Part shown: in pieces, positions 11,066-22,507 of the stretch
Layout: the number at the start of each line of letters is the position of its first letter
How positions within the stretch are numbered: the first letter of the stretch is position 1
Assembly: GCA_030704615.1 (NCBI GenBank)
Contig: CM060734.1
Location: forward strand, 9,796,001 to 9,860,000
DNA from: Takakia lepidozioides
Taxonomy: Eukaryota; Streptophyta; Takakiopsida; Takakiales; Takakiaceae
Direction: 5' to 3'
Length of the DNA: 64,000 nucleotides
Made by a program: the position numbers and the translations under genes
Notes under the pieces: generated by a model
What the model saw: the letters and a program-made list of their open reading frames with translations, nothing else
The model's database searches: none
What the model was told of the DNA's origin: nothing

Positions 11066-12019
11066 ATGAGGAAGGAATGGAGCCCTTGGTATACAGTAAT
11101 CCCGAACACTGTCAGTGTCACTGAAACTGTTGGGTGCAACCTATGTGCACTGCAGCTTTCTTATCGTAAGGATCGGCTGCTCGCTCACCTCGGCTATAGA
11201 GATGTGAAGAGCAATGTGGTGGGTTTATGCCCTAAAGCATCTATGCGGGTAAAAAGCCACTTTGTTAGTGTAGAGGCAATATTCCAATGTCTCTGGATCT
11301 GGACACGACCTCTGAGCAGAACACTCCATCTTCCCGTCAGGATGCCCCGATTAGTTACCAAGGGGATTTTTGTGAGGCTTCAGGTGTCCTTGGACAAGTG
11401 GGTTGTTCCGGAGCAACACCTGCTTCAACACCTCTTTATACCCCTACACTTCAACGGAGTAGAGGATTACGGCAGCAATCCATGCAGGAAGGTCTTAACT
11501 TGTCTACGAAAAGGCAGTTGGATAAAAAATGGGCGCAGTTTTTCTTTGAGGGCAACATACCGTTTAATGTGATAAGGCTTCCGGCATTTGTTTTTGCCGT
11601 TAGAGCAACCTCGGAGTCCAAATCCACGTATGTGCCTCCTTCTTATCACAATCTCCGCACAAGATTGCTAGAAGACGCCATGACAGAGCGATATGACGGG
11701 CGAGTCTGTGAGAAAATATGGAAGCACTATATGTGCCGATGGATGGAGTTCTGTTACAAACAGACCATTGTTCAATGTCATGCTCGTATGTCCAGCTGGG
11801 GAACAGTTCTTGGGATCGGTGGACACTAGTAGCGAGAATAAATATGGACGTTATCAATGTGGGCTATTGACGGACTTCATCGATCAGGTCGGAAGTGATA
11901 GAATCGTGCAAATATGCACGGACAATGCCGCTAACATGAGGAACACTATACATGTTATTGGCACGATATCCCCACATGTACCCCGATTGCAGGCGTCACG
12001 TCGGCGTCAGCAACACTGA
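11066..12019 (+). pseudogene. hAT-type transposase, BED finger + DUF659, truncated
   Basis: ATG 11,066 opens a frame with a BED-type zinc finger: a Trp, then CNLC, then HL and a final Cys (GLCPKAS). The reading shifts near 11,290 to a frame with KRQLDKKWAQFFFEGNIPFN and PPSYHNLRTRLL. It shifts again near 11,700 to CADGWSSVTNRPLFNVM and the catalytic-core stretch DRIVQICTDNAANM. These are the N-terminal and DUF659 parts of plant hAT transposases, which cut and paste DNA. Reading stops at 12,019, so the C-terminal part with the hATC dimerisation domain is missing. The next repeat leader starts exactly there. Two frameshifts make it inactive. Confidence 0.8.
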
Positions 12020-12430
12020 TAGGATTTGGGTCCCACGTTACGTTAGTAGATAAAGACATGGGTAAAACATTGCCACGTCCTTAGATAGCATGGCACAATT
12101 GTCGGCGAGCCCAAGGAGGTGGCATGTGTGATGCCAAAGTGGCGGTCACCTCGGAGCCAGTGAACTGGCATCGGTCGCCCTGGAGCCGAGTGAGGTGGCG
12201 AGGCAAGCACCCGCCTTAGTGGCGGTCGCCACTCTGCCGGATGTGGTGGCGATCTCGGCGACCACCACCATGGCGGTGGCCTTCGAGGCGCCTGAGGTGG
12301 CCATGTAGGTCGCCGGCGGGACCACCACGTGGCGGGTGCATGCCCACCGCCGTGTGTGGGATGGGCGGCCGCCATGTGGCAGGATGCGGGTGGAGCGTTG
12401 AGTTTGGGGGTATGGGCAGGGGGGAGGGTG
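11990..12430 (+). promoter_or_regulatory. GC-rich leader with degenerate hairpin motif
   Basis: The first part resembles the leader at about 9,460-9,600 (CACGTTA, GGTAAAACATTG, GCCACGTC in the same order). It is followed by GTGGCGGTCGCC, CATCGGTCGCC and GGCGATCTCGGCGACC, which are degenerate versions of the array motif. It precedes the TATA box of the kinase gene. No coding signal was found. Confidence 0.5.
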
Positions 12431-12437
12431 GAGGGGC

Positions 12438-12445
12438 TATAAAAG
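12438..12445 (+). promoter_or_regulatory. TATA box of the plus-strand kinase gene
   Basis: TATAAAAG in a GC-rich context, about 415 bp upstream of ATG 12,860. A CT-rich stretch follows immediately, as at many plant start sites. Confidence 0.55.
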
Positions 12446-12859
12446 GGCAGGCCTCCCCCCTATTTTTTCTCCTTTGCCTCCCCATTCTCGAGCTTGAGGG
12501 TACTTTGGATGCTTCGCGTTCTGAGTCCGAGAGTTCGAACTGGAAGAGGCAAGGGTGCTTGGCATTTGAGAGGAGAGGTTTTTGATTTTATTTCCCCTGA
12601 ACACACGAGAGAATTGGTTTAGGCAAGGGTGCTTGGCATTTGAGGGGGGAAATTTTTGAGTTTTTTATCCTTGAACTGACGAGAGAATTGGTTTGGAGTC
12701 AGGTCCGGCGTGTGACCGAAAGGGTGCACAAACCGATTTGCTATATCGGGAGGGGGAAGGGTTTAGGCCGGTTGAGGGGGGGTGTCGGGAGTGACAATCT
12801 ATTTTTGTGCAATTTGTTCCAAGATCTGATTTCATTTTCTTGCCATACCACACCAAGCA

Positions 12860-14333
12860 ATGTCTGGAACAGGGTCTAGCACTAGGACGGGAAGTTCATC
12901 AGGGAAAAAGAGGAAACATGGATTGGAGCGTGATAGCGCTATCAACAGAGATCATTACCCCAGCAAAGCCGCCGGGGATGTTGTCAAGGAATTGGTGCTA
13001 GCATATTTTATGGAGAAGAGCATGATGTACTTGCAAAGTGCGTATGTCCGGCATGGACACGAAGGATTCTGCAAGTTTGAACTGCGGATGGAGGAGAAAA
13101 CCCGGGAAGCTTTGGCCAGGGAGAAGTGGACAGAGGAGAGGGAGAAGCGCAAGTTCAACCAGTGGGTGGAACATCGAGCGGGCGACATCACATGGAATCT
13201 CAAGCAGTTTATTGGTTCGATGGTGAAACAAACGACAAGCGGTCCGGTGCCGGCTTGGGAGAAGGACTTGTTTGTGCGAGTTGGCTGGTGGGCGGATTCA
13301 GCGAAGGCCCACGGAAAATGTCGCACCAAGTCACTGACACGGAGGCAGCCCGACAGCATTCCTGGAGAGGGAGCGGCATTGTTGTGCCTCAGTTCGAACG
13401 CAGTGGTGGAGCAGTTGGATGGAGGGGGGCTTCGGACGAGTTCGTAAGGTACGAATTGCATTGCGGGTGATATCCGAATTAATATTAATTGGCAATTGGC
13501 GGAGAAAACACCTAAGGAGAAAGATCCTCATCTTGCTAGGAGGCAACATTTTGAAGAGGCCATGGCTGTGCGATTCGCACATCATGGGATTATAAAATAT
13601 ATATGTGTTCATCCACGAGACTTGGAGGGTTACACATTATGGTGGAATGGGGGTTCTCTACGTGATGTTTGGAAGAGTGACGAACGTTTTGGGAGCCGGG
13701 TGGATAACAGGGAGGTGTTGGCAAAGCATTGGACCGAGCAAGAACGAGAGCAGGTGAACCGTTTGGTTCGTTACTGCCGCCACCAGAGTAAATTGGCTTG
13801 GGCACTGCTGAGCATTATGGATAGTGTTCATAAGAACCACGTCATGCACAATGACCTTTCACCCAGTAATATTTTGTTGCATTTCCCGGATAGTATCGAT
13901 TAGGTGTACATCGGGGTGTGTGATTGGGGAATGGCAACCTCCACGGAGGCAGCGAAGATATCTCCATATCTTCTTGAAACTACCAGCAAAATGAAGGAGG
14001 AATTGCATCGACGTTGGTGGGTGACGCCAGAGATTGCTATGGTCCACGTGGCAACAATTTGTTGGATGGCACACCGCGAAGGCCCACCCAGAGCATGGCT
14101 TCCGAAACATTTGCTGTTGGTAAGATAGCACACAAAATCAATGGTGGCAGTCATTACGATGGGAGTGCGTTTGAGGATAAATTCATGGCAGAGTGTTTTG
14201 CTCTTGCTCTAGAGTAGCTATGCGATGTTGTTCAGGAGACTCGACCGACGTTGAGCGCCATAACGCGAAGTTTCATGTCGCCACCATTCAACTGGATGAA
14301 GCCTCACGATTGCTATAGGAAGGACATGTTGTA
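12860..14333 (+). pseudogene. Divergent protein kinase (broken)
   Basis: From ATG 12,860: a Ser/Gly/Lys-rich N-terminus, a charged helical domain of about 150 residues, then a kinase domain. The glycine loop (GGGFGRVRKV) is split by a frameshift in a run of six G at 13,424-13,429. The catalytic loop is HNDLSPSN at 13,847, an HND variant of HRD. The metal-binding motif is DWG at 13,922 (normally DFG). An in-frame TAG lies between them at 13,901. The C-lobe shifts frame near 14,120 and ends at TAG 14,331-14,333 after FNWMKPHDCY. A second copy lies on the minus strand at 20,449-21,915 and aligns over its full length, which supports the gene model. The substrate is unknown. Confidence 0.75.
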
Positions 14334-14501
14334 GGCAATTTTACAAGCGCCATATGCTATAGCATGATGGTTCATGGAGTTACAATTTTAGATTGTACCC
14401 AATTTTCTCGCGTGGTTATAAAAGCACTATGACATTTTGAAATTGCGCATTGAGATCTGGAAACCGGGGAATGGTCCAGGGTAGCCATTCAATCCGATAC
14501 C

Positions 14502-15811
14502 ATGGATGATGTCGATCGCGTTATAAGGCAGCGGGATATTGCCATGGCAACTGCATTGCGGTTGTCCAAAACATTGGAGATTCAGGCATGGGTCCCATTG
14601 AATGGCGATTGGGAGAATTGGGTACAATGGGTGATCCAGTTGGCCTCCAGAGAAGCATGGGTAGAGCGGGCACTGTCAGCCTTGCAACGTGTCGCACGCA
14701 TGTCAAACCGTAGTGTGGATAGCATTTATGACAACATGCAAAGGTATAACGATCTCCGCAATGCATCAAGCGTGTTCGCCGGGTATACCAACTGGGCAAA
14801 TGTAGAATCTATGTTCGATCGATGTGAGCACAAAATTTCGGGATCAAACAGAAGCACAAACTGGGAATTGGAGATAGAGGAGGAGTGGGACACCACAACG
14901 TCAAGGATGAGCAGCCATATCAACGCGGCCGAGAGGGAGGAGATACCACGAAGCGTTTTGCTATCATGGATATCAAATGGCACAGTTTGTTCGATGTGCA
15001 GGAATCCACGGTCCAGAGGGATGCCATGTGCTTGGATCATGTGGACATATGTTTCATCTCACATGTCTTATCCCGCAAGCCTTGCGGATGAGTACAGGAT
15101 GTCGTACACCAATCCATCGCCGTTTCTATGAGCTGGTGGGCTTGGAGGAAATGATGCCCATAAGGTTTGAATACAATCGACACAACCTCCCATTGGATGG
15201 GCAACCATTTATATTTTCTGAATTGTATGCATTGGGGCAAGAACTTGTTATGGGATGCAGACAGAGAAATGCATGCCATACATGCCGAAAACCCGGCATA
15301 CGTTAAAGATCCCCAGTATTTCTGGGTCACCTCTGACTAGGAGATAACGGTACGTGCGGGAGGCATTCCCGATTGGTGGGAGAGAGAGCAGTTTTGCCGC
15401 AATTTGGGAGGGCATTGGAGTCAGAGAAGGTCCAGGTTTATCCGGCTCCCACATGTTCCAAAGGTGTTGAAGGAGAAAGAATTGTATAACCGAGAACCGA
15501 TTGAGAGACATTTCTTGCTGTCCAAACTGGAAGATGTTATAATATGTCAACGCTGAATGAATGAGGCGTACGAGGCGGCTTATCGTCGAAACGACACAAT
15601 GATTAGGGACAGGGCCCGTGAGAGGCAGTTGGAAAGTTTCAAGGGTATCATCAAGGCAGTTGTAGAGCAATGGATGCGACTATGGACATACCGTTATCGT
15701 CGTGTTTCGGGGGCTCTATTGTCAAATGTGGACGGCCTCGTTGCCGATTTGCATGCAGCCCGAGCACTTGTTGTCGATCCACCTCCGCCACGTCGTAAGA
15801 GTCAAGAATAA
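14502..15811 (+). pseudogene. RING-finger protein, probable E3 ligase (broken)
   Basis: ATG 14,502 opens about 160 codons of helical, Trp-rich sequence. The RING starts with CSMC at 14,988, then shifts frame and continues GCHVLGSCGHMFHLTCL and GCRTPIH to about 15,115. The C-x2-C, CGH-x-FH-x2-C and C-R-x-P spacing is that of a RING, which recruits E2 ubiquitin enzymes. After a further frame change there is a charged C-terminal region with a stop at 15,554-15,556, then QLESFKGIIKAVVEQW, ending KSQE at 15,811. It follows the kinase by 170 bp in the same orientation and may belong to the same element. I know no named homologue. Confidence 0.55.
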
Positions 15812-16100
15812 AGTCAACTTTCACCGCGAAGTAGACGGATGTTGGCCAGAATTGATCACATGGCATTGGGCCCAAGAAGTGGTTCACCCTGTAAACAAAT
15901 TTACAATGGTGTCATATTTGGTCATGACGTGTATGTGGGTATCTGCAATGAACTCTGAAAGCTGGAAAATTGATGTTAACCAATAAGTTATAATGAGTTA
16001 TGAATGGTCGTCTTCCAAACAAATTTCGCTTAGTCTCGTATTTCATAATCATTTTACAAATTTTATCTACGTATGACAAACATACCCACAAAGTTCTCGA
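15812..16100. other. Spacer between the RING gene and the tandem repeats
   Basis: AT-rich 3' flank of the RING pseudogene. I see no gene or repeat in it. Confidence 0.4.
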
Positions 16101-16109
16101 AGCACATAA

Positions 16110-18275
16110 TTTCGATTGAGCTCATATTACTCTGGGACCTGTCAGATGGTACGTTGAATATACTGGCCAAGTCTCGAAACGAACGAAAATCTTTTGGATG
16201 GGCAACCATCCGTTGCCCCATTGTGTGAATTTTGATTGATCTCATATTACTCTGGGACCTGTCAGATGGTACATTGAATATACTGGCCAAGTCTCGAAGC
16301 GAACGAAAATCATTTGGATGGGCAACCATCCGTTGCCCCATTGTGTGAATTTCGATTGATCTCATATTAGTCTGGGACCTCTTAGATGGTGCATTGAACA
16401 AACTGGCCAAGTCTCTAAGCGATCCAAAATCATTTTGATGGGCAACCATCCGTTGAGCCATCGCATGAATTTTGATTATCTCATATTAGTCCAGGACCTG
16501 TGATAGGGTGTACCAAACGTACTGGCAAAGTTTGAAAGCAAACAAAAATGATTTGAATGGGCAACCATCCATTCACCCGTTGAATGAATGCCGGTTCATC
16601 TGCTATTACTGTGGGACCTGTTGGACTGCGTTTTGCGTGCTCATGATTTTTTTTTCATTTTGTTTTTTAATATTATGTGTAATGACGACATATGTAACGT
16701 GCGTGCCAAATTTGGGAGCAAACAAAATTCATTTGGACCCAGAACCACAGTTTCTTCCCTGTTTTGCACTCCAAACTTGATTTGTATTCTACTTCATGCA
16801 CTCTTCATAGAGAGTTCTGCAATAGTGAGCGAAGAGAACATTTTTTTTTCATTTTTTTGGTCCAAATTTTTGCAGGGATGTTGCGGTGGGAGGCTTAAAG
16901 CCGCAGAACAAAATTGAGCCAAAAATAAATTTGATACGTGGCACGAACCCCCAATCAAAGGCAGTGCAAACCTAATTATTGTCTTCAAATTCATTTCATC
17001 TCATATTACTCTGGGACCTCTTAGATGGTACATTGAACATACTGGCCAAGTCTCTAAGCGATCCAAAATCATTTCGATGGGCAACCATCCGTTGAGCCAT
17101 CGAATGAATTTCGGTTGATCTCATATTAGTTCGGGACTTGTGAGAGGGTGTCCCAAACGTACTCGCAAAGTTTGAAAGCAAACAAAAAAAATTTGGATGG
17201 GCAACCATCCGTTCACCCGTTGAATGAATTCTGTTGGATATGCTATTATTCTAGGACCTGTTGGACTGCGTTTCGCATGCTCATGATTTTTTTTTTTTTC
17301 ATTCCGTTTTTTAGTTTTATGTGTAATGACGACATATGCAATGTGTGTGCCAAATTTGGGAGTGAACAAAATTCATTTGGACCCAAAACCACAGTTTTTT
17401 CCCTGTTTTGCACTCCAAACTTGATTTGTGTTCTACTTCATGCACTCTTCATAGAGCGTTCTGCAATAGCGAGCGAAGAGAACATTTTATTTTTTTCTCA
17501 TTTTTGCTTGGTCCAATTTTTTGCAGGGGAGTAGCGGTGGGAGGCTTCAAGCCGTAGAACAAAATTGATCCAAAAATAAAATTGATACGTAGCCAAAACC
17601 CCTAATCAAAGGCAGTGTAAACCTAATTATTGTCTTCAAATTCATTTAAATTCAATTAAATTGGTTGAGGGCTGAGCACGTCGATGGGGAGGCAAATGAT
17701 TTTTTCTTCTGTTGTGTCTCTGCATATGTATTGCACACATGTTCAAGCACATGCGGGCAAAAGATGGGCTTCAACCACATCCGTTCAATGGGTGCAATAG
17801 GCGTGCACGCATTGCAGGATTTCTTTTTCGGAATGAACACAAACTGGATGACAGGTGAACGCCCCATTGGCCCATCGAACGAATTTGGATTGATCTCATA
17901 TTATTTTGGGACCTGTCAGATGGTACGTTGAACATGCTGGCGAAGTCTCGAAAGGAACGAAAATCATTTGGATGGGCAACCATCCATTGGCCCATTGAAC
18001 GAATTTTGTTTCATCTCATATTACCTTGGAACGTCTTAGATGGTTCATTGAACATACTGGCCAAGTCTCAAAGCGATCCAAAATCATTCGATGGGCAACT
18101 ATCCATTGAGCCATTGAATGAATTTCGATTGCTCTCATATTAGTCCGGGACCTGATACATGGTATGTTGAACATAGTGGCAAAGATTGAAAGAAAACGAA
18201 AATCATTTGGATGGGCAACCATTCGATCGCCCATTGAATGAATTTCGTTTCATCTCATATTAGACTGAGACCTGT
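16110..18275. repeat. 120-bp tandem repeats with a higher-order duplication
   Basis: A unit starting CTCATATTA(C/G) recurs at 16,121, 16,241, 16,361 and 16,480, again at 16,998 and 17,120, and at 17,897, 18,016, 18,136 and 18,255, each about 120 bp apart. Each unit has a perfect hairpin GGATGG-GCAA-CCATCC. Diverged units sit near 16,600 and 17,240. A block of about 637 bp (16,361-16,997) is repeated at 16,998 to about 17,645, including a non-repeat tail with TTTTTTTTT and CCACAGTTT. Because 120 is a multiple of 3, the minus strand stays open through several units as a 40-residue repeat. Confidence 0.85.
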
Positions 18276-18530
18276 TACATGGTTAACCTTTTGAAGCTCT
18301 TTTGTAGTGTCTCTTGCTTCGTAATGTGGTGCTTCTCCATGTCCACTTTATCCAATCTGTCGATGTTCTCCACCTGGAACAGATCCACACATGTGTACAA
18401 AAATCCTTAAATAACCAAATGACCATCGCAACTTTTATAAGCTTCATCCCCAGCTTCAAGTTTTGATGGTCATTTGGTTTTTTAAGTATTTATATACATA
18501 TGTCATGGGTACCCTGCCTTTTGAAGCTCA

Positions 18531-18815
18531 TTTTGTAGTGTCTCCTGCTTCGTAATGCGATGCTTCTCTATGTCCACTTTTTGCAATGTTGATGTTCTCC
18601 ACCTGGAACAGATCCACACATGTGTACAGAAATCCTTAAATAACCAAATGACCATCACAACTTTTACAAGCCTCATCCCCAGCTTCAAGTTTTGACGATC
18701 ATTTGGTTTTTTAAGTATTTCTATACACATGTGTGGATCTGTTCCAGATGGAGAACATCAACGTTGGAAAAATAAGAGCTGGAGAAGCACCTCATTACGA
18801 AGCAAGAGAGACCTC
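18531..18815. repeat. Fold-back element, arms about 135 bp
   Basis: The left arm ends AACCAAATGACCATC and the right arm begins GATCATTTGGTT. Pairing continues outward through CACATGTGT, GGAACAGATCCACAC and TTCGTAATG to both edges. The loop is about 20 bp. A single left-arm copy lies at 18,290-18,480, which makes the arm a tandem duplicate. Confidence 0.75.
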
Positions 18816-19094
18816 TGCATGTTGAATATTTGGATGAAGAACCTTGCCCATCGTCACTTAGCACTTCTGAAATGATCACATGTTTGTTGGTGGAAGCTAA
18901 CGCGTCCTCGTCTCCCAACCATGTTGCCCCCTAGACCACATTGATGTATCAGGAGCAGTTGCATGGTATGTTGAACGTAGTGGCAAAGTTGAAGCAAACA
19001 AAAACCATTTGGATTGTCAATCATTCGAGAGGAGATGAATGATTCGATCGCCCATTGATCATCCATGGGTGCCCTGTCTTTTGAAGCTCTTTTT

Positions 19095-19362
19095 GTAGCG
19101 TCTCATGTTTCATCATGCGGTGCTTCTCTATGTTCTTTTTCTAGTGCCATTCTCGATCTGGAAGAGATCCACAGATGTATAGAAATCCTAAGAAAACCAA
19201 ATAACCATCAAAATTTGAAGCCTCGTTCCCGGACGACAGCTTCAAATTTTGATGGTTATTTTATTTTTTAAGGATTTCTATACATGTCTGGATGTCTTCC
19301 AGATCGAGAATGTCATCAAATTGGAAAAAGAAGAGCTAGAGAAGCACCGCATTACGAAACAG
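19095..19362. repeat. Second fold-back element of the same family
   Basis: Arms of about 125 bp surround an 17-bp loop. The innermost 20 bp pair perfectly (TAACCATCAAAATTTGAAGC and its complement), and pairing goes on through CTATACA, GATCTGGAAGA and TGCGGTGCTTCTCTA. The sequence is related to 18,531-18,815. The two are parts of a duplicated block of about 540 bp, because 18,860-18,950 also resembles 19,430-19,530. Confidence 0.75.
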
Positions 19363-19562
19363 AACACATTACAGAATACCTCAGCATGTTCAACATTTAG
19401 ATGATGTCAGATGAACCATTTCGTTGGTCACTTGAAGCGTTTCTGAAATGATATCATGTTTGTTAGTAGGACGCTAAAGGTAATGCGTCCTCGTCTGCCA
19501 ATCATGCCTCCCCGTAGGCCACATTGATCTCATACTAGTCCAAGACTCCCGTAGGCCACATG

Positions 19563-19634
19563 GAACGGTTCATGTGATACATTTTCACAAATGCGATGTG
19601 ATACATTTGTGAAATTGTATCACATCAACCGTTT
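19563..19634. repeat. Short perfect-type hairpin
   Basis: AACGGTT, ATGTGATACA and TTTCACAAATG on the left pair with CATTTGTGAAA, TGTATCACAT and AACCGTT on the right. The stem is about 30 bp with a loop of about 10 nt. Confidence 0.65.
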
Positions 19635-19917
19635 AATGTGGCCAATGCACCTCTTCCGCACTATGGCGGAAATGTTCGTCACTTGAAGGCACAAACACAA
19701 ATAATCCGTGCAAACAATCTCAATAATCATATGTACTGCAAAGTGTTTCATACTGCCAATGTTCATGTAGCTGATTTCTTTAGGAATCATTTTGCTACTC
19801 CCATGCCAACAACATCAGGTCCACTGGGACTGCCATATTCTGAATTCCGTATCAGCCACCACGGACATGAAATCAGGAACTGAGCACCAAATCTCCAATT
19901 CATTCTATTTGTGGTGG

Positions 19918-20275
19918 GTCGTAGTATGTTCCAATGTTCCAACGTTTCTGATAAGGTTCTGAGAAAAATGATGTATTGGTTCCGTAGGAGTTAGACAACC
20001 TACGTTCCATATCTCATTCTTATGTGCGACACTACCATAAGAGGCATGAGTCTGTAAGTAACAGATGTATATGCGACCGCCATTTGCTGGACCTAGTATC
20101 GAACGTTCGGACTTTGGAGGTCGCATGTGCACATGTTACTTTCAGACTCATGCCTCTCATGGTAGGGTCGCACATCCGAATGAGATGTGGGACGTTAGTT
20201 GTTTAACTCCTACGGAACTAATACATCGTTTTCTCAAAACCCTAGCGGAAACGTTCGAACATTACAAATATAAAC
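19918..20275. repeat. Large fold-back element, arms about 170 bp
   Basis: The centre is CGAACGTTCG near 20,099-20,108. Matching segments on the two sides include ATGCGACCGCC/GGAGGTCGCAT, AGGCATGAGTCTG/CAGACTCATGCCT, TGTGCGACACTACC/GGTAGGGTCGCACA and TTCCGTAGGAGTTA/TAACTCCTACGGAA. The inner part again carries a GCGACCGCC half-motif. Confidence 0.75.
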
Positions 20276-20448
20276 AGTGAGACAATACACAAACCATTTA
20301 TGTTGCGATGACAGGTGCCAGGGTCGAGCATATGCAATGTAGTATTTACAACGGGATTTTATTTATTACATGCACGATCAAAATTGAGTTCTGTCTTCAC
20401 AAATGAACCATTGTACCACTGCAAATCTCATATCTACAAGACTATGGT

Positions 20449-21915
20449 CTACTCCGTCCTATATACGTCTTTGGGCTCAAGCCAATTGAATGGCTTGCCC
20501 ATGAACTGACATACTACCTGAGCTAATGTGACTCTATATTTCTTGGTGTTGTTGTACAACCTTCGTAGCATTGAATCCCAACAACATCCCGTAAATTGGT
20601 CCTCGAACATACTTTGATCATAATGGGCGCCGTCATTTATTCGTACCGCTATCTTCCCAACGGCAAAAGCCTCTGACGTCATGTCCTGGGGGGAGGGGCG
20701 TGGCATTCGCATTAAAAATCGATGCAATGTCTTTTTCCACCCACCATCTTTTCGCGAGTTCCCGGTCCAGCTTGTCTTGGTTTTCAAACTGGTATGGCGA
20801 GGTCTTGCGTATGCCCAATGGGGTGGCTAAGCCCCAATCACACACCCCAATCTTGATCTCCTCCGTGCCATCTGGAAAATGCAACAAGATGTTGTCGGGG
20901 GACAAGTCATTGTGCATGATACCGTTCTTATGGACAACATCCATGATGCACACCAGTGCCCATGTAAGTTTACTGCACACTTTCCGAAAACGAAGCAAGC
21001 GATCGCATTCCTGGAACTCTGCTTCCGTTCATTTTTTTTCCAAAATCACCCTGTTGTCCCAATTGTTGTCCTATTTTCTATCAAGGTTCATCATGTCGCG
21101 TATTGTCCCCCCATTCCACTAGCGAATATAACCCTTTACCTCACGTGCATTCATAGCAAAATATGAGATAACACCCGGATGCTGGAACTTCACTGCCAAA
21201 CACTCGTCGTTATGTTGTCTCAACGTCTTTTCGGGATTTTTGGACTTGGGTTTTTTTCCCGCTAGCTCCCAACGCTCCGGTATTCTAGAATCGCCAACAA
21301 TCCTACACTGACGGACCTTAGTATACCTTACTTCTTTGTAAGGGCCAATCTCTACGACCTTCGCACTTGAGTTCACGTAATAAAGACCAGTTGTGTCTCC
21401 CCCGCCCAATGACCCCGTCTTCCAAGAAACAGCCCTAGTCTGGCGATGTGAATTCTGACTTGCCGAGTAAGCCCAATACTCGACACTCCGCATTAATTCA
21501 GCTTTGGCGGAGGGCACCCAACCCTCGGTTGTTCTACACTTCCATGTCGTCATTAGCTGCCTCAAATTCCACGTGACATCTTTCGCCCTACTTTGGATCC
21601 ACCGATTGAAATTCGGCTTGTCCACCATCTGCCGTCCACTTAACCCCCCGCCAAAGCGTCCGTCATTTTCCTCTCCATATTCTGCTGGAAAATCTGAAAC
21701 CCTTCCCATCCATGCCTGACATAAACACTCTCCAGCCTCATCATGTCTCTACCCCTGAAATAATCCACTACCACTTCTTTCACCCTATCTAAGGCATCCG
21801 GTCCTGAGTAGTCTTGCTTGTTGACCTGGCTATCCCGCTCGTGGGCACATTTTCTCTTCCTCCGACCCCCAGACGTCGACCCCGCCCCAGAACTTTAATT
21901 CACAACCCCCGACAT
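20449..21915 (-). pseudogene. Divergent protein kinase, second copy (broken)
   Basis: ATG 21,915 opens MSGVV, matching MSGTG of the plus copy, then a stop in codon 7 and a basic KRK stretch. The N-terminal domain aligns throughout (YVRHGWEGF here, YVRHGHEGF there). The kinase part shows an ELAGKKPKSK lysine strand, an HNDE helix, then WNGG, HNDLSPDN at about 20,914 and a DWG motif. Three stops near 21,120, 21,072 and 21,032 lie where the other copy has Trp or another residue. The frame shifts near 20,690 into the C-lobe, ending FNWLEPKDVY at 20,449. The glycine loop is degenerate. Its promoter and array lie on the right. Confidence 0.75.
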
Positions 21916-22233
21916 TGTATAAACCTTTGCCCACTACAGGGGACAGAACCTCAGAAAACGGCAATGGACGCGTGTGAATGGTATCTTCGTAGTTTCTGAA
22001 AAAAAAACAGGTCATCGGAGATCCAAAAACGGCAAAAAGGTACTACGATGATTGAACCGTGAACAAGGGCGTGGGACTGACCAATATAAAACCGATAAAA
22101 CCTCTCCCCCCCCCAAATAATTACCTTCGCACCTCCCGTTGGCAGTGCCAAGCAACGAAGTCCGAAAGGACTCCAAAATGCCAATGAACCACACCATGAG
22201 AGGGGCAAAAGTGATCAGAAAAGGAGCGGGAAT

Positions 22234-22244
22234 GTTTATATAGG
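22234..22244 (-). promoter_or_regulatory. TATA box of the minus-strand kinase gene
   Basis: The minus strand reads CCTATATAAAC about 320 bp upstream of ATG 21,915. The hairpin array at 22,508-23,061 lies directly upstream, the same order as at 9,636-10,695. Confidence 0.55.
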
Positions 22245-22507
22245 CACCCACCACACACCCCCCCCCAAAAAAAATTAAAATAAAATGGCATTATGGTGAA
22301 AAAACGTGACAGGCCAGTGGCACCTCGCCACGTGTCAGCGCGGCGCGACTAGCCAGTCGCACCTCGTCACGCGTACCCACATGGGAAAGGTCAAGGGTTC
22401 AAAAACACCTCCCCCCCCCCCCCTTTCGATTTGTTTCGTTTTTCCTGTGGCGCCTCGCCAAGTGGCCAGGAAAAGATTCATGATTTAAAAAAAAAAAAAA
22501 AAAAAAA

